A stretch of 64,000 nucleotides of DNA from Atopobiaceae bacterium (GTDB lineage Bacteria; Actinomycetota; Coriobacteriia; Coriobacteriales; Atopobiaceae): positions 1 through 64,000 of the forward strand of contig JAFWMH010000061.1 of NCBI GenBank assembly GCA_017510785.1, read 5' to 3'. The position numbers and the translations under genes are program-made. A model generated the notes under the pieces. It searched no databases and was not told the origin of the DNA. It saw nothing but the letters and a program-made list of their open reading frames with translations. Below, in pieces: positions 56,040 to 64,000 of this stretch; position 1 is the first letter of the stretch; the number at the start of each line of letters is the position of its first letter.

Positions 56040-56097
56040 TTTATGCTACGATAAGGCGTCTTTAGTTTGTCTTTATCCTCTTTTTGTTCTCTTTATG
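56040..56097 (+). promoter_or_regulatory. 11-bp-spaced TTTA direct repeats before the first kup gene
   Basis: TTTAGT (56061), TTTATC (56072) and TTTGTT (56083) are exactly 11 bp apart; TTTATG occurs at 56040 and 56092. The E. coli KdpE site has two TTTAYA half sites in an 11-bp register. A KdpE-type gene lies next to this transporter, so this is a candidate operator. Confidence 0.45.
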
Positions 56098-56113
56098 CGG
56101 ACGGGTGGTAGAC

Positions 56114-58273
56114 ATGGGTCAGCAAAAGGTCGATTCGCCAAAAGCAAGCAGCATCCCCCTTTCGGCGGGAATGCTCTTGGTAACCCTCGGCGTCGTGTAC
56201 GGCGACATCGGCACCAGCCCGATGTACGTAATGAAGGCCATCGTAAACGGCAACGGCGGCATAAACTCCGTAACGGAGGAGCTCATCCTCGGCGCCCTCT
56301 CGCTCGTCATATGGACAATCACGCTCGTCACAACCATAAAATACGTTGTAATCGCTATGAAGGCCGATAACCACGGCGAGGGTGGCATCTTCGCCTTGTA
56401 CAGTCTCGTGCGGCATTGCGCCCGCTGGCTCATTTTGCCCGCCATGGTTGGCGGCGCGGCGCTGTTGGCCGACGGCATCCTTACGCCCGCCGTCACCGTA
56501 ACCACCGCCATCGAGGGCTTGCGCAGCATCGACTTAGGCTACGCGCTCATCGGCGACAGCCAAGCAAGGGTCGTCATAATTACCATAGTCATTATCTGCG
56601 CACTCTACTTCGTTCAAAGGGCCGGCACCTCAAGCATCGGCAAACTATTCGGACCCATCATGACGCTATGGTTCCTCTTTTTGGGCATTGCCGGCCTCGT
56701 GCACTTCGTAGACAACCCCGGCGTGCTGCGTGCCTTCAACCCGCTTCGCGGTCTCATGTTCCTCGCATCGCCGCACAACCACGCCGGGCTGCGCATACTC
56801 GGCTTCGTGTTCCTGTGCACCACCGGCGCGGAAGCGCTCTACTCCGACATGGGCCACGTGGGCAAGCCAAACATCTATGCCAGCTGGCCGTTCGTCAAGG
56901 CCTGCCTCATCCTTAACTACTTGGGCCAGGGCGCCTGGCTTTTGCAAAACGCCGGGAATCCCGAACTTGCCGCCATCACAACCCTCAACCCGTTTTATCA
57001 AATGTTGCCCGAGGGCATGCGCCCCTTCGCCATCGTTCTTTCTGCCGTGGCGGCCATCATTGCAAGCCAGGCGCTCATTACCGGTTCGTTTACCCTCGTG
57101 AGCGAGGCCACGCGCCTCAACCTCATGCCCCACCTCAAAATAACCTATCCCAGCGAAACGAAGGGGCAGCTCTACATCCCGCTCGTTAACAACATTATGT
57201 GGGTGGGCACCGTGTTCATCGTGCTGCTGTTCCAAAACTCCGAACGCATGGAGGCGGCATACGGCCTCGCCATCACCGTAACCATGCTCATGACATCCAC
57301 CTTGCTCATAAGCTACCTTGCCGGCGTGCGACACAAGCCCCTGCTCGCCGTCGTGTTCGCACTCGTGTTCGGTGCCATCGAAATCTCGTTCTTCGTTTCG
57401 TGCTGCACGATGTTCTTCGACGGCGGCTACGTAATGATCATTCTTTCGGCCGCACTGTTCTGGATAATGTTCGTGTGGCGGCGCGGCACCGCCATCGAGC
57501 GCTCTCAAACGGTGTATTTGCCCGTGAGCGAATACAAGGGTCAGCTCGACGAGCTGCGCAAAGACAAAGACGTGCCCCTGTTGGCCGATAACCTCGTGTT
57601 TCTTACCAACGACGCCTCGTGGGAGCGTCTCGATCGCGACATTTTGTACTCCATTCTTAACAAGCGTCCCAAACGCGCTCAAGCATACTGGTTCCTCACC
57701 GTGCAAGTTACCGACGAGCCGCACACCCTTGCCTATACCGTTAACGACTTTGGCACCGACTTCCTGTTTAAGGTGCACATCCGCCTGGGCTTTAAGGTGC
57801 ATCAACGCGTCAACATTTATTTGCGCCAAATCGTGGCCGACATGATAAACACACGCCGGCTCCCGCCCCAAGAGCATAAGTATTCAATTTACCGCAAGAG
57901 CGGAGCCATCGGCGACTTTAGGTTTTGCATGATTCGAAAGCTCCTCGGCGCCGAGGCGGGGCTCTCGAACATCGACGAAGCCGTAATGCACGCGAAGTAC
58001 TCAATCCGCAATTGGTGCGGCAACGCGGCACGCTGGTACGGCCTCGAAAACGCCAGCGTAATTTACGAGTACGTGCCGCTGTTCTCGCAGATGGGCAACG
58101 CCTCGCAACCCAAGCTTGCCTATGAGGAACCCTCGGTCGCGCGCCTCGAGGCAGCCGCCGAGGAAGACGTGGACGACATCATTTCGGGCAGCACCTCGCA
58201 CAACTCGCACGTTGCCTCGAACCTCATAGGCGGTGATACCGCACGCTTCAAGCCGCTCGACGGTGAAAAGTAG
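56114..58273 (+). CDS. kup: Kup-family potassium uptake transporter
   Basis: The 719-residue protein is a K+/H+ symporter of the KUP/HAK/KT family. The signature GVVYGDIGTSPMYVMKAI lies at residues 26-43, with about 12 membrane helices to residue 460 and conserved GGAALLADGILTPAVTV and TTGAEALYSDMGHVG. The last 250 residues are a cytosolic domain (LVFLTNDASWERLDRDILYSI). The ATG at 56114 is the natural family start; its ribosome site (GGGTGG) is weak. It ends 21 bp before the convergent kdpE stop. It is about 60% like the second kup by eye. I saw no ydaO-type c-di-AMP riboswitch in the leader. Confidence 0.95.
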   Translation: MGQQKVDSPKASSIPLSAGMLLVTLGVVYGDIGTSPMYVMKAIVNGNGGINSVTEELILGALSLVIWTITLVTTIKYVVIAMKADNHGEGGIFALYSLVRHCARWLILPAMVGGAALLADGILTPAVTVTTAIEGLRSIDLGYALIGDSQARVVIITIVIICALYFVQRAGTSSIGKLFGPIMTLWFLFLGIAGLVHFVDNPGVLRAFNPLRGLMFLASPHNHAGLRILGFVFLCTTGAEALYSDMGHVGKPNIYASWPFVKACLILNYLGQGAWLLQNAGNPELAAITTLNPFYQMLPEGMRPFAIVLSAVAAIIASQALITGSFTLVSEATRLNLMPHLKITYPSETKGQLYIPLVNNIMWVGTVFIVLLFQNSERMEAAYGLAITVTMLMTSTLLISYLAGVRHKPLLAVVFALVFGAIEISFFVSCCTMFFDGGYVMIILSAALFWIMFVWRRGTAIERSQTVYLPVSEYKGQLDELRKDKDVPLLADNLVFLTNDASWERLDRDILYSILNKRPKRAQAYWFLTVQVTDEPHTLAYTVNDFGTDFLFKVHIRLGFKVHQRVNIYLRQIVADMINTRRLPPQEHKYSIYRKSGAIGDFRFCMIRKLLGAEAGLSNIDEAVMHAKYSIRNWCGNAARWYGLENASVIYEYVPLFSQMGNASQPKLAYEEPSVARLEAAAEEDVDDIISGSTSHNSHVASNLIGGDTARFKPLDGEK

Positions 58274-58294
58274 CAACGCCAGCCAAAAGGAGCC

Positions 58295-58981
58295 CTACAC
58301 GCGAACCATGCGGTAGCCCACGCCCACGTGGGTTTGTATGTAGCGCGAACCAATCTTTTTGCGCAGCGTGCCCATGAACACGCGAAGCGAGGCCAGGTCG
58401 CCCTCCTGCGCGCCTTCCCACGCCTCGCGCAGCAAAAACTGATGCGTAAGCACGCGGCCCACGTTGCGCGCGAGCAGGCACAGCAGGCGAAACTCCTTCG
58501 GCGTGAGGTGCAGGTCCTCCCCCGCCAGTTGCACGACTCCCGCAACGTAGTCGATGTACAGGTCGCCGTTCGAGAAGGTCACCTCGCGAGGCTCCTCGCG
58601 TACCTGATAGCTTAAGTGACGCTCGGCCGTGCGAATGCGCGCCAAGAGCTCTCCCACCGAGAACGGCTTGGAGAGGTAGTCGTCGGCACCGGCGTCGAGC
58701 GCCTGGATTTTGTCTAAATCGTCGGAGCGCGCCGACACCACGATGATGGGCACCTGCGACCATGCGCGCACCTTGGTTATAACGTTTTGGCCATCAATAT
58801 CGGGCAAACCAAGGTCGAGCAACACGATGTTGGGCAACGACGCGTTAATGGCAACGATGGCCTCGGCGCCCGTTGTGGCCGACGTCCACTCATAGCCATG
58901 CGAGCTGAGCGCCGTGGTAATGAGGTTTCGCACCGCCGCATCGTCCTCGACCACCAAAACACTCGTCTTTTGTTCACTCAT
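58295..58981 (-). CDS. kdpE: KdpE-like OmpR-family response regulator
   Basis: The 228-residue protein has a receiver domain (VLVVEDDAAVRNLI; phospho-acceptor D56 in IVLLDLGLPD; Lys in YLSKPFSVGEL) and a winged-helix DNA-binding domain (LTPKEFRLLCLLARNVGRVL...VGVGYRMVRV). It resembles KdpE, the regulator of high-affinity K+ uptake. Its start overlaps the 3' end of the kinase gene by 8 bp, so they are translationally coupled. No kdpFABC genes are in view; the transporters on both sides are Kup proteins, making them the likely targets. Confidence 0.9.
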   Translation of the reverse strand: MSEQKTSVLVVEDDAAVRNLITTALSSHGYEWTSATTGAEAIVAINASLPNIVLLDLGLPDIDGQNVITKVRAWSQVPIIVVSARSDDLDKIQALDAGADDYLSKPFSVGELLARIRTAERHLSYQVREEPREVTFSNGDLYIDYVAGVVQLAGEDLHLTPKEFRLLCLLARNVGRVLTHQFLLREAWEGAQEGDLASLRVFMGTLRKKIGSRYIQTHVGVGYRMVRV

Positions 58982-60029
58982 CTATTGACACCTCCTCCAA
59001 AGGAAGGATAAACCAAAACACCGCACCGTGCGGATGCGCGTCGGAAAGCTCCAGCCTACCACCATGCGCCTCCACGATGCTCTTGCACAGCGGAAGGCCA
59101 AGCCCTATGCCTCTACGGCCGTCCACGACTTTTCCGCTCGAAGTATAGAACTGCTCGAATACCCGCGCCTTTTCCTCGTCCGCAACACCCGGGCCATCGT
59201 CTGCCACCGAAACCCGCACCGACGAACCGTCGCGCTCTACCCGCACCTCGATGGCCGACCCTTGGGGCGTGTGAGCAATAGCGTTGTTCACGAGGTTCAC
59301 AACGACCTGAACCATAACGTGGGCGTCCATCCGAACAAGTAACAGTTTGTCGGAAGGAACGTACGAAAGCGTGTGGTGGCGCACGTCAGGACTCACGTGG
59401 CGCAACGCCTCCTCCACCACATCGTCCATTACCTCGATGTTGCGCTCAAGCCGTACCTGTCCATCGTCAAACCGCGTGATGGTAAGGAGGTTCTCCACGA
59501 CACCCGTCAGCCACGTTGCGTCCTCGTAGATGTCGCGCGTAAGCGTCATGCGCTGCTCCTCGTCGAGCGTTACGCTCTCGTCGAGCAGCATGTCGGCATT
59601 GCCACTTATGGCCGTAAGCGGCGTGCGCAAGTCGTGGGAAACAGAGCGGAGCAAATCGGCGCGTAGTTGCTCGTTTTCCGCCCTCATTTGCGCCTCGGCC
59701 GAAAGACGCTCGCTCGCACGGGCCCGTGTTACCAGGTAGCTTGCCACGGATGCCACCACGAACATAACGACGATGGTGCCGGGCACGTCGGCACCTTGAA
59801 TGCGAAACGAGAAGCGGGGATCCACCAAAAAATAGTTGAAGTTAAGAATCGAGAAAACCGCCGCCGCAAGACAATACCCAACGAGCGTGGTGAACACCGC
59901 CGTAAGCAACACGCTCAGCACGAACACGATGGCGACCGTCGCCTCCGAGAACCCCATGGCGTCGAGCGCCATGGCACACAGAACGGCGCCGATTTGCAAC
60001 GCCAGCGTAATGGTGACGTTTTTTGCCAC
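58974..60029 (-). CDS. KdpD-like sensor histidine kinase lacking the N-terminal KdpD and Usp domains
   Basis: The 351-residue membrane kinase matches only the C-terminal half of KdpD. Four closely packed helices of the DUF4118 type (residues 5-115, with FNYFLVDPRFSF) are followed by the H-box SVSHDLRTPLTAISGNAD, N-box VVNLVNNAIAHTP, and G-boxes VADDGPGV and GIGLGLPLC. The KdpD and universal-stress domains, some 390 residues in E. coli, are absent, so K+ or c-di-AMP sensing must differ. The GTG at 60029 is chosen because GGAGGTGA lies 7 bases upstream; another GTG lies 24 bp earlier. It is divergent from the second kup gene. Confidence 0.9.
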   Translation of the reverse strand: MAKNVTITLALQIGAVLCAMALDAMGFSEATVAIVFVLSVLLTAVFTTLVGYCLAAAVFSILNFNYFLVDPRFSFRIQGADVPGTIVVMFVVASVASYLVTRARASERLSAEAQMRAENEQLRADLLRSVSHDLRTPLTAISGNADMLLDESVTLDEEQRMTLTRDIYEDATWLTGVVENLLTITRFDDGQVRLERNIEVMDDVVEEALRHVSPDVRHHTLSYVPSDKLLLVRMDAHVMVQVVVNLVNNAIAHTPQGSAIEVRVERDGSSVRVSVADDGPGVADEEKARVFEQFYTSSGKVVDGRRGIGLGLPLCKSIVEAHGGRLELSDAHPHGAVFWFILPLEEVSIDE

Positions 60030-60175
60030 GGTATCCTCACCTCCCCTTGCCACGACCCGCCAGCCCGCCGCCCGCTAGGTCGCTATCCCCTCGCGTGCGT
60101 TGCAGGAACCATTCCCCAACGACCCAAACCATGTCTCGCACAATTGTACGTGATGTGTGGTCTACTACATATGGG

Positions 60176-60192
60176 CATAAAGATGGCATAAA
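60176..60192. promoter_or_regulatory. CATAAA direct repeat, 11-bp spacing, between kdpD and the second kup
   Basis: CATAAA occurs at 60176-60181 and 60187-60192. Read on the other strand it is TTTATG-N5-TTTATG, close to the KdpE two-half-site pattern. It lies in the divergent gap 60030-60254, so it could act on either gene. Confidence 0.5.
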
Positions 60193-60254
60193 GGCGAACA
60201 GAAGGCGCAAAGAGGGTTATTCTGTTCCGTACGTATTTGTGGGAAGGGACAAAG

Positions 60255-62276
60255 ATGTCTGAAAAAACTAAATCGCACGGCGCGATTCCCCTGAGTATGG
60301 GCATGATCCTTGTCACCATGGGCGTGGTATATGGCGACATCGGCACAAGCCCCATGTACACGCTTCGCGCCATTATGCACGGCAACGGCGGCCTGGCCAC
60401 CATGGAAACCGAAACCATAGTCGGCGCGCTTTCGCTCATCATTTGGACGATGACGCTCATCACCACCGTTAAGTACGTGCTCATCGCCATGCAGGCCGAC
60501 AACCACAACGAGGGCGGCATATTTGCGCTTTACAGCCTCGTACGAAAGTGCGGCAAGTGGCTCATAGCACCGGCGATGATAGGCGGTGCGGCCCTCTTGG
60601 CCGACGGCATCCTCACCCCGGCCGTCACCGTAACCACCGCCGTCGAAGGCCTGCGCAGCATCGATGCGGTACATAGCATAATTGGCGACAAGCAAACCTA
60701 TGTGGTGCTCATCACCATAGCCATTATCTGCTTGCTCTTCGCGGCGCAGCGTGCTGGCACGAGTTCCATCGGACGGGCGTTTGGCCCCATCATGTGCCTG
60801 TGGTTTGGCTACCTGGGCGTCGTAGGTCTCGTGAACATCGGCGCCGACCTTAACGTGCTGCGCGCCTTCAACCCCGTACACGGCATAACGTTTTTGTTCG
60901 ACGGCAAGCTCAACCACGCGGGCATCATGGTGCTTGGCAACGTGTTCTTGTGCACGACCGGTGCCGAGGCGCTCTACTCCGACATGGGCCATGTGGGCAA
61001 GTCCAACGTATACGCCAGCTGGCCCGTCGTAAAGGCCTGCCTCATTCTTAACTACTTGGGACAAGGCGCGTGGATTCTCGCCATGCGCAACAATCCCGAC
61101 CTCATCGCCATGGGTTCTTCGCTTAACCCCTTTTACGAAATGCTCCCCGCACAACTGCGCGCGTTCGCCGTGGTGCTCTCGGCACTTGCGGCCATCATTG
61201 CAAGCCAGGCACTCATTACGGGCAGTTTCTCCATCGTGAGCGAGGCCATCAGCCTCGACCTCATGCCCCACATGAAGATTATGTACCCCTCCGAAACGAA
61301 GGGCCAGCTCTACATTCCGCTGGTGAACAACATGCTTTGGATTGGCTGCGTGGGCGTGGTGTTGTTCTTCCGGAGCTCCGAACGCATGGAGTCGGCGTAC
61401 GGCCTGGCCATTACCGTCACCATGCTCATGACGACGATTCTGCTTACCATCTTCCTCGCACGCATAAAAAAGAGCATCGTCGCCGCCATCCCGTTCGCGC
61501 TGTTCTTCGGAGCCATCGAGTCGCTCTTCTTCTTCTCGAGTCTCACCAAGTTTTCGCACGGCGGTTACGTAACGGTATTCTTGGCCTTCGCCATTTTCTG
61601 CGTGATGTACGTGTGGCATCACGGAACGGGTCTCGAAATGCGGCAGCGCATCAACCTGCCCGTTCGAACCTACGTCGACCAACTGCGCGAGCTCTCGAAT
61701 GCCGACGACCTTCCGTATCTTGCCGATAACCTCGTGTTCCTCACCAACGACCCGAGCATCGATACGCTCGACCGCGACATTTTGTATTCCATACTCGACA
61801 AGCGCCCCAAGCGCGCGAAGGCGTACTGGTTCCTGAACGTTTCGGTTACCGACGAACCCGACACGACCGAGTTTTGGGTTAACGACTTCGGCACGGACTT
61901 CGTGTTTAAGGTTCAGCTACGCCTTGGCTTCCAGGTGAATCAGCGCGTCAACGAGTACCTGTACCAGGTTGTGGAGACTATGGTACAGCAGGGGCGGCTT
62001 CCGTCGCAGGACCACCGGTTCTCGATTTACGAGCGCCGCGGACACGTGGGCGACTTCAGGTTCTGTTTGGTACGCAAGGTACCCACCGAGTCGACGGACA
62101 TCTCGTCGTTCGACCTCGTTATGCTTCATGCCAAGTATCGCATCCGTGGGCTTTGCGGCTCGCCCGCCCATTGGTATGGTCTCGAGAACTCGTCGCTCAT
62201 GTACGAGTACGTGCCTCTGTTCGTGGGCCAAAAGAAGCAGCATAAGCTTACGTTTGTTGACATGCCCCACGAGTGA
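60255..62276 (+). CDS. kup: second Kup-family potassium transporter
   Basis: The 673-residue protein is a second KUP symporter, with MGVVYGDIGTSPMYTLRA at residues 21-38, GGAALLADGILTPAVTV and TTGAEALYSDMGHVG identical or nearly so to the first copy. About 12 membrane helices are followed by the cytosolic domain (LVFLTNDPSIDTLDRDILYSI). The two proteins look like an old tandem duplication into which the kdpDE pair was inserted or around which it was kept. GGGAAGGGAC precedes the ATG. The stop codon overlaps the possible GTG start of the DUF218 gene, so that gene is cotranscribed. Confidence 0.95.
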   Translation: MSEKTKSHGAIPLSMGMILVTMGVVYGDIGTSPMYTLRAIMHGNGGLATMETETIVGALSLIIWTMTLITTVKYVLIAMQADNHNEGGIFALYSLVRKCGKWLIAPAMIGGAALLADGILTPAVTVTTAVEGLRSIDAVHSIIGDKQTYVVLITIAIICLLFAAQRAGTSSIGRAFGPIMCLWFGYLGVVGLVNIGADLNVLRAFNPVHGITFLFDGKLNHAGIMVLGNVFLCTTGAEALYSDMGHVGKSNVYASWPVVKACLILNYLGQGAWILAMRNNPDLIAMGSSLNPFYEMLPAQLRAFAVVLSALAAIIASQALITGSFSIVSEAISLDLMPHMKIMYPSETKGQLYIPLVNNMLWIGCVGVVLFFRSSERMESAYGLAITVTMLMTTILLTIFLARIKKSIVAAIPFALFFGAIESLFFFSSLTKFSHGGYVTVFLAFAIFCVMYVWHHGTGLEMRQRINLPVRTYVDQLRELSNADDLPYLADNLVFLTNDPSIDTLDRDILYSILDKRPKRAKAYWFLNVSVTDEPDTTEFWVNDFGTDFVFKVQLRLGFQVNQRVNEYLYQVVETMVQQGRLPSQDHRFSIYERRGHVGDFRFCLVRKVPTESTDISSFDLVMLHAKYRIRGLCGSPAHWYGLENSSLMYEYVPLFVGQKKQHKLTFVDMPHE

Positions 62277-62278
62277 GT

Positions 62279-63385
62279 ATGGCAAACGACGCAGACAAAA
62301 GCGCACGGAGGAACGCCAGCCTGAGCGCTGGCGTTCGCGCTGCGGATGGCGCTGCGAACGCTGTCGCTGGCGTCTATGCCTCTGGCGGCGGGAGCGATAA
62401 CACGGATTTCCGTGCCCACGCCAGCACCGACGGTCACGCCGTTTATGCCGCCACTGCCACAGGTGATGCCGACGCGCAATCGAGCACCTCGCTCGCCATT
62501 GCGCGTCGGCTCGCGCCTTTAACGGCTTTTGTTTGCATGGTGTGCAGCGTCGCCGGCCTTGTTGCGCTCGTGGCTTCGGCATGGTGGCTCGCCACGAGAA
62601 CAGGCACACCCATTCGCTGGGGCCTTTGGGTGCTCGACCTCGTGGTGTGGGGCATGCTCGTTGCGTCCAACGCTCGTTACTGGGTTACACACAGTAAGCT
62701 TGCCGTGGGCATGATTCCTCCCGTCATCATGTCGCTCGCGCCCTCCATGGCCAGCGCACTGTACTTCATCCGATTCGATATGCCACTTTGGCTTCGCTGG
62801 GTGTGCTGGTTGCTTTTGATTGCGGCGCTTCTTTTTATGGCGCTGTTTGCCGCATACTTCCTTCAGGTGCGCATCACGTACGCGCGCAGGGATTCCGTCG
62901 AGCCCGATGCCACAGTCATTGTGCTGGGAGGGACCGTTCGAAACGGCAGACCTTGCAAAACCCTGCTGCTGCGCCTCGACGAGGCCGTGCGGATGTGGCA
63001 AACGTCGCCAAGGCACATGTTCATAGTGACGGGCGGCCCCGTGCGAGGCGACTCGCGTTCGCTGTGCGAAGCCGATTACATGGCGCAAACGCTTGCGGCC
63101 GCCGGCGTGCCGCGCGATCACGTCCTGCTTGAGCGGCGCGCACGCAACACGGCCGAGAACATGGAGTTTACGCTGAAGATCCTCGAACAGCAGGGCATCC
63201 GCACACAGCTCGTCGTACTCACAAGCGATTATCACCTGCACCGCGCCCTGCGCGAAGGGCGTCGTCTTGGATTGGAGCTCGTGCCCGTCGCAAGTCCCAC
63301 CCCACCAAACAGCCGCCTTCAGCAATGGAGCCAAGAGGTTCTTGCCCTCCTTGCCAAGGTTTTTCGCCAGCCTCGCGCAAGGTGA
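62279..63385 (+). CDS. DUF218 (YdcF/ElyC-like) membrane protein
   Basis: The 368-residue protein has a poorly conserved Ala/Asp-rich start, about four membrane helices (FVCMVCSVAGLVALVASAWW; LLLIAALLFMALFAAYFLQV among them) and a C-terminal DUF218 domain. The domain shows ATVIVLGGTVRNGRP, MFIVTGGPVRGD, SEADYM-like LCEADYMAQTL, NTAENMEF and VVLTSDYHLHRAL, the family motifs. ElyC and SanA members influence envelope assembly in E. coli. An ATG at 62279 and an in-frame GTG at 62273 are possible starts; the first lies 2 bp after the kup stop codon. No separate promoter is likely. Confidence 0.88.
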   Translation: MANDADKSARRNASLSAGVRAADGAANAVAGVYASGGGSDNTDFRAHASTDGHAVYAATATGDADAQSSTSLAIARRLAPLTAFVCMVCSVAGLVALVASAWWLATRTGTPIRWGLWVLDLVVWGMLVASNARYWVTHSKLAVGMIPPVIMSLAPSMASALYFIRFDMPLWLRWVCWLLLIAALLFMALFAAYFLQVRITYARRDSVEPDATVIVLGGTVRNGRPCKTLLLRLDEAVRMWQTSPRHMFIVTGGPVRGDSRSLCEADYMAQTLAAAGVPRDHVLLERRARNTAENMEFTLKILEQQGIRTQLVVLTSDYHLHRALREGRRLGLELVPVASPTPPNSRLQQWSQEVLALLAKVFRQPRAR

Positions 63386-63387
63386 GA

Positions 63388-63567
63388 CGCCCCTGAAGAA
63401 TAGCCTATAGCGCCAGGCGAGATGCCTGCCAAGAATAACCAAGTGGCCCGTCCGTGGCCCGAAGACGGCGAATCCTGCGGTTCTTGTTTTGCGGAACTGC
63501 GCGCAGCCGGAACCGCGCGGTTGCTCCTCCGGACCACTCCCCGATTTGATCATACTTTAAGGGCGGG
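63388..63567 (+). repeat. R3 palindromic element, copy 5, with an insertion
   Basis: Left end CGCCCCTGAAGAATAGCC (63388), inner GTGGCCCGTCCGTGGCCCGA, TTGTTTTGCGGAACTGCGCG and CTCCTCCGGACCACTC, right end GATTTGATCATACTTTAAGG. It is about 50 bp longer than copy 3, with an approximately 40-bp insertion near the left end. It lies in the 290-bp gap before the GH2 gene. Confidence 0.85.
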
Positions 63568-63675
63568 CAAGACCAGGGGGTTTCTCTAGGGCGAGCAAGG
63601 CGAGAGGGTTTCCCGGGGAGCTTGCCTTGTCGTGGAGCAGTGCCCCGAGACAGTGTTTCATCACTACAGACCTGA

Positions 63676-64000
63676 CTAAGCGTTCAACTTGTTCACGCGA
63701 CGGTCGTAGGTAACGATGCCGTTGGTTTCCTCCTCGACGTCGCTCACCTGCGTGTATACGAAGCCGGCAAGGCCTTGCGACTCAAGCGCATCGACCTCGG
63801 CCAACAGCGCACGGAAAGCCTTGCGCCACTCGCCGAGGTCCTCGAAGGCGTCGTAGCCGTACGTGATGTTCGGCACCGAAACGTGACCTTCCACCGGACA
63901 CGTAAGTCCACCGAACTCGTCGATAATGAATGCGCGCGACGTGCGACGCCGCAGTGGCCCAGCGTTGGGATCGCGATACACGCGCATGCTTCTAAAGTAG
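63676..64000 (-). CDS. glycoside hydrolase family 2, C-terminal fragment (cut by window edge)
   Basis: The visible 107 residues are the end of a TIM-barrel glycosidase resembling GH2 beta-galactosidases or glucuronidases. AFIIDEFGGL carries the likely nucleophile Glu; FEDLGEWRKAFRALLAEVDAL and GFVYTQVSDVEEETNGIVTYDRRV are typical of the barrel's last strand and helix. The frame is open to the right edge (YFRS before the internal Met), so the gene starts beyond the window. It is convergent with the DUF218 gene. Substrate cannot be told from this part. Confidence 0.75.
   Translation of the reverse strand, partial: YFRSMRVYRDPNAGPLRRRTSRAFIIDEFGGLTCPVEGHVSVPNITYGYDAFEDLGEWRKAFRALLAEVDALESQGLAGFVYTQVSDVEEETNGIVTYDRRVNKLNA

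Noticed and set aside
55996-56113. ydaO-type c-di-AMP riboswitch before kup
   Set aside because: The leader is short and T-rich, without the expected paired core; direct TTTA repeats explain it better.

Overview
The window looks like a chromosomal segment of a high-GC Gram-positive anaerobe, most likely an Actinomycetota member of the Coriobacteriia. This is inference, from GC-rich codon use, giant InlB/ChW surface proteins, an Rpn-family nuclease, a UPF0371 protein and strong GGAGG ribosome sites. No rRNA or tRNA gene was seen.

Layout: the left edge holds a frameshifted IS66-type transposase. Then come an Mrp/ApbC ATPase, a CDF metal exporter, two FAD-dependent oxidoreductases and a lipase-like DUF2974 protein (1-8.1 kb). 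An accessory stretch (8.1-11.8 kb) holds inverted repeats, a decayed type III toxin-antitoxin locus (ToxN/AbiQ toxin with one internal stop, toxI-like 35-nt repeat, hairpin), an Rpn-type nuclease and an array of 71-nt hairpin units. Two giant secreted surface proteins on the minus strand follow (11.8-25.2 kb), separated by 1.4 kb of repeats. Housekeeping genes fill 25.4-38.7 kb: uvrB, a lytic transglycosylase, coaE, a zinc-ribbon membrane protein, a SWIM/SNF2 helicase, CorA, MurJ with a very long disordered N-terminus, and an ATP-grasp ligase. A second envelope block (39.3-52.1 kb) has an NlpC/P60 hydrolase, a third large surface protein ending in a papain-like domain, an alpha/beta hydrolase with Asp at the nucleophile position, a two-subunit ABC exporter and a lipoprotein. 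Then come cysK, the UPF0371 protein, two small genes, a potassium block (kup, kdpE, kdpD-like kinase, kup), a DUF218 membrane protein and the end of a GH2 glycosidase.

How it works together: several genes act on the envelope (two peptidoglycan hydrolases, lipid II flippase, DUF218 protein, three surface giants). The KdpDE pair lies between two Kup genes with no kdpFABC in view, and 11-bp-spaced direct repeats lie before both transporters. Regulation of Kup by KdpE is therefore a concrete hypothesis.

The most unusual content is between the genes. At least five families of structured repeats recur here: R1, 71-nt GGGTGCC hairpins; R2, 71-nt TTAGCGG/GCTAAG units; R3, about 130-bp nested palindromes with GCCCCTAAAGAA ends, five copies; R4, a 26-nt TGTGCAAA motif in mixed orientation; R5, 82-bp palindromes with GTGGGCACGT ends. 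I do not recognise these as described families.
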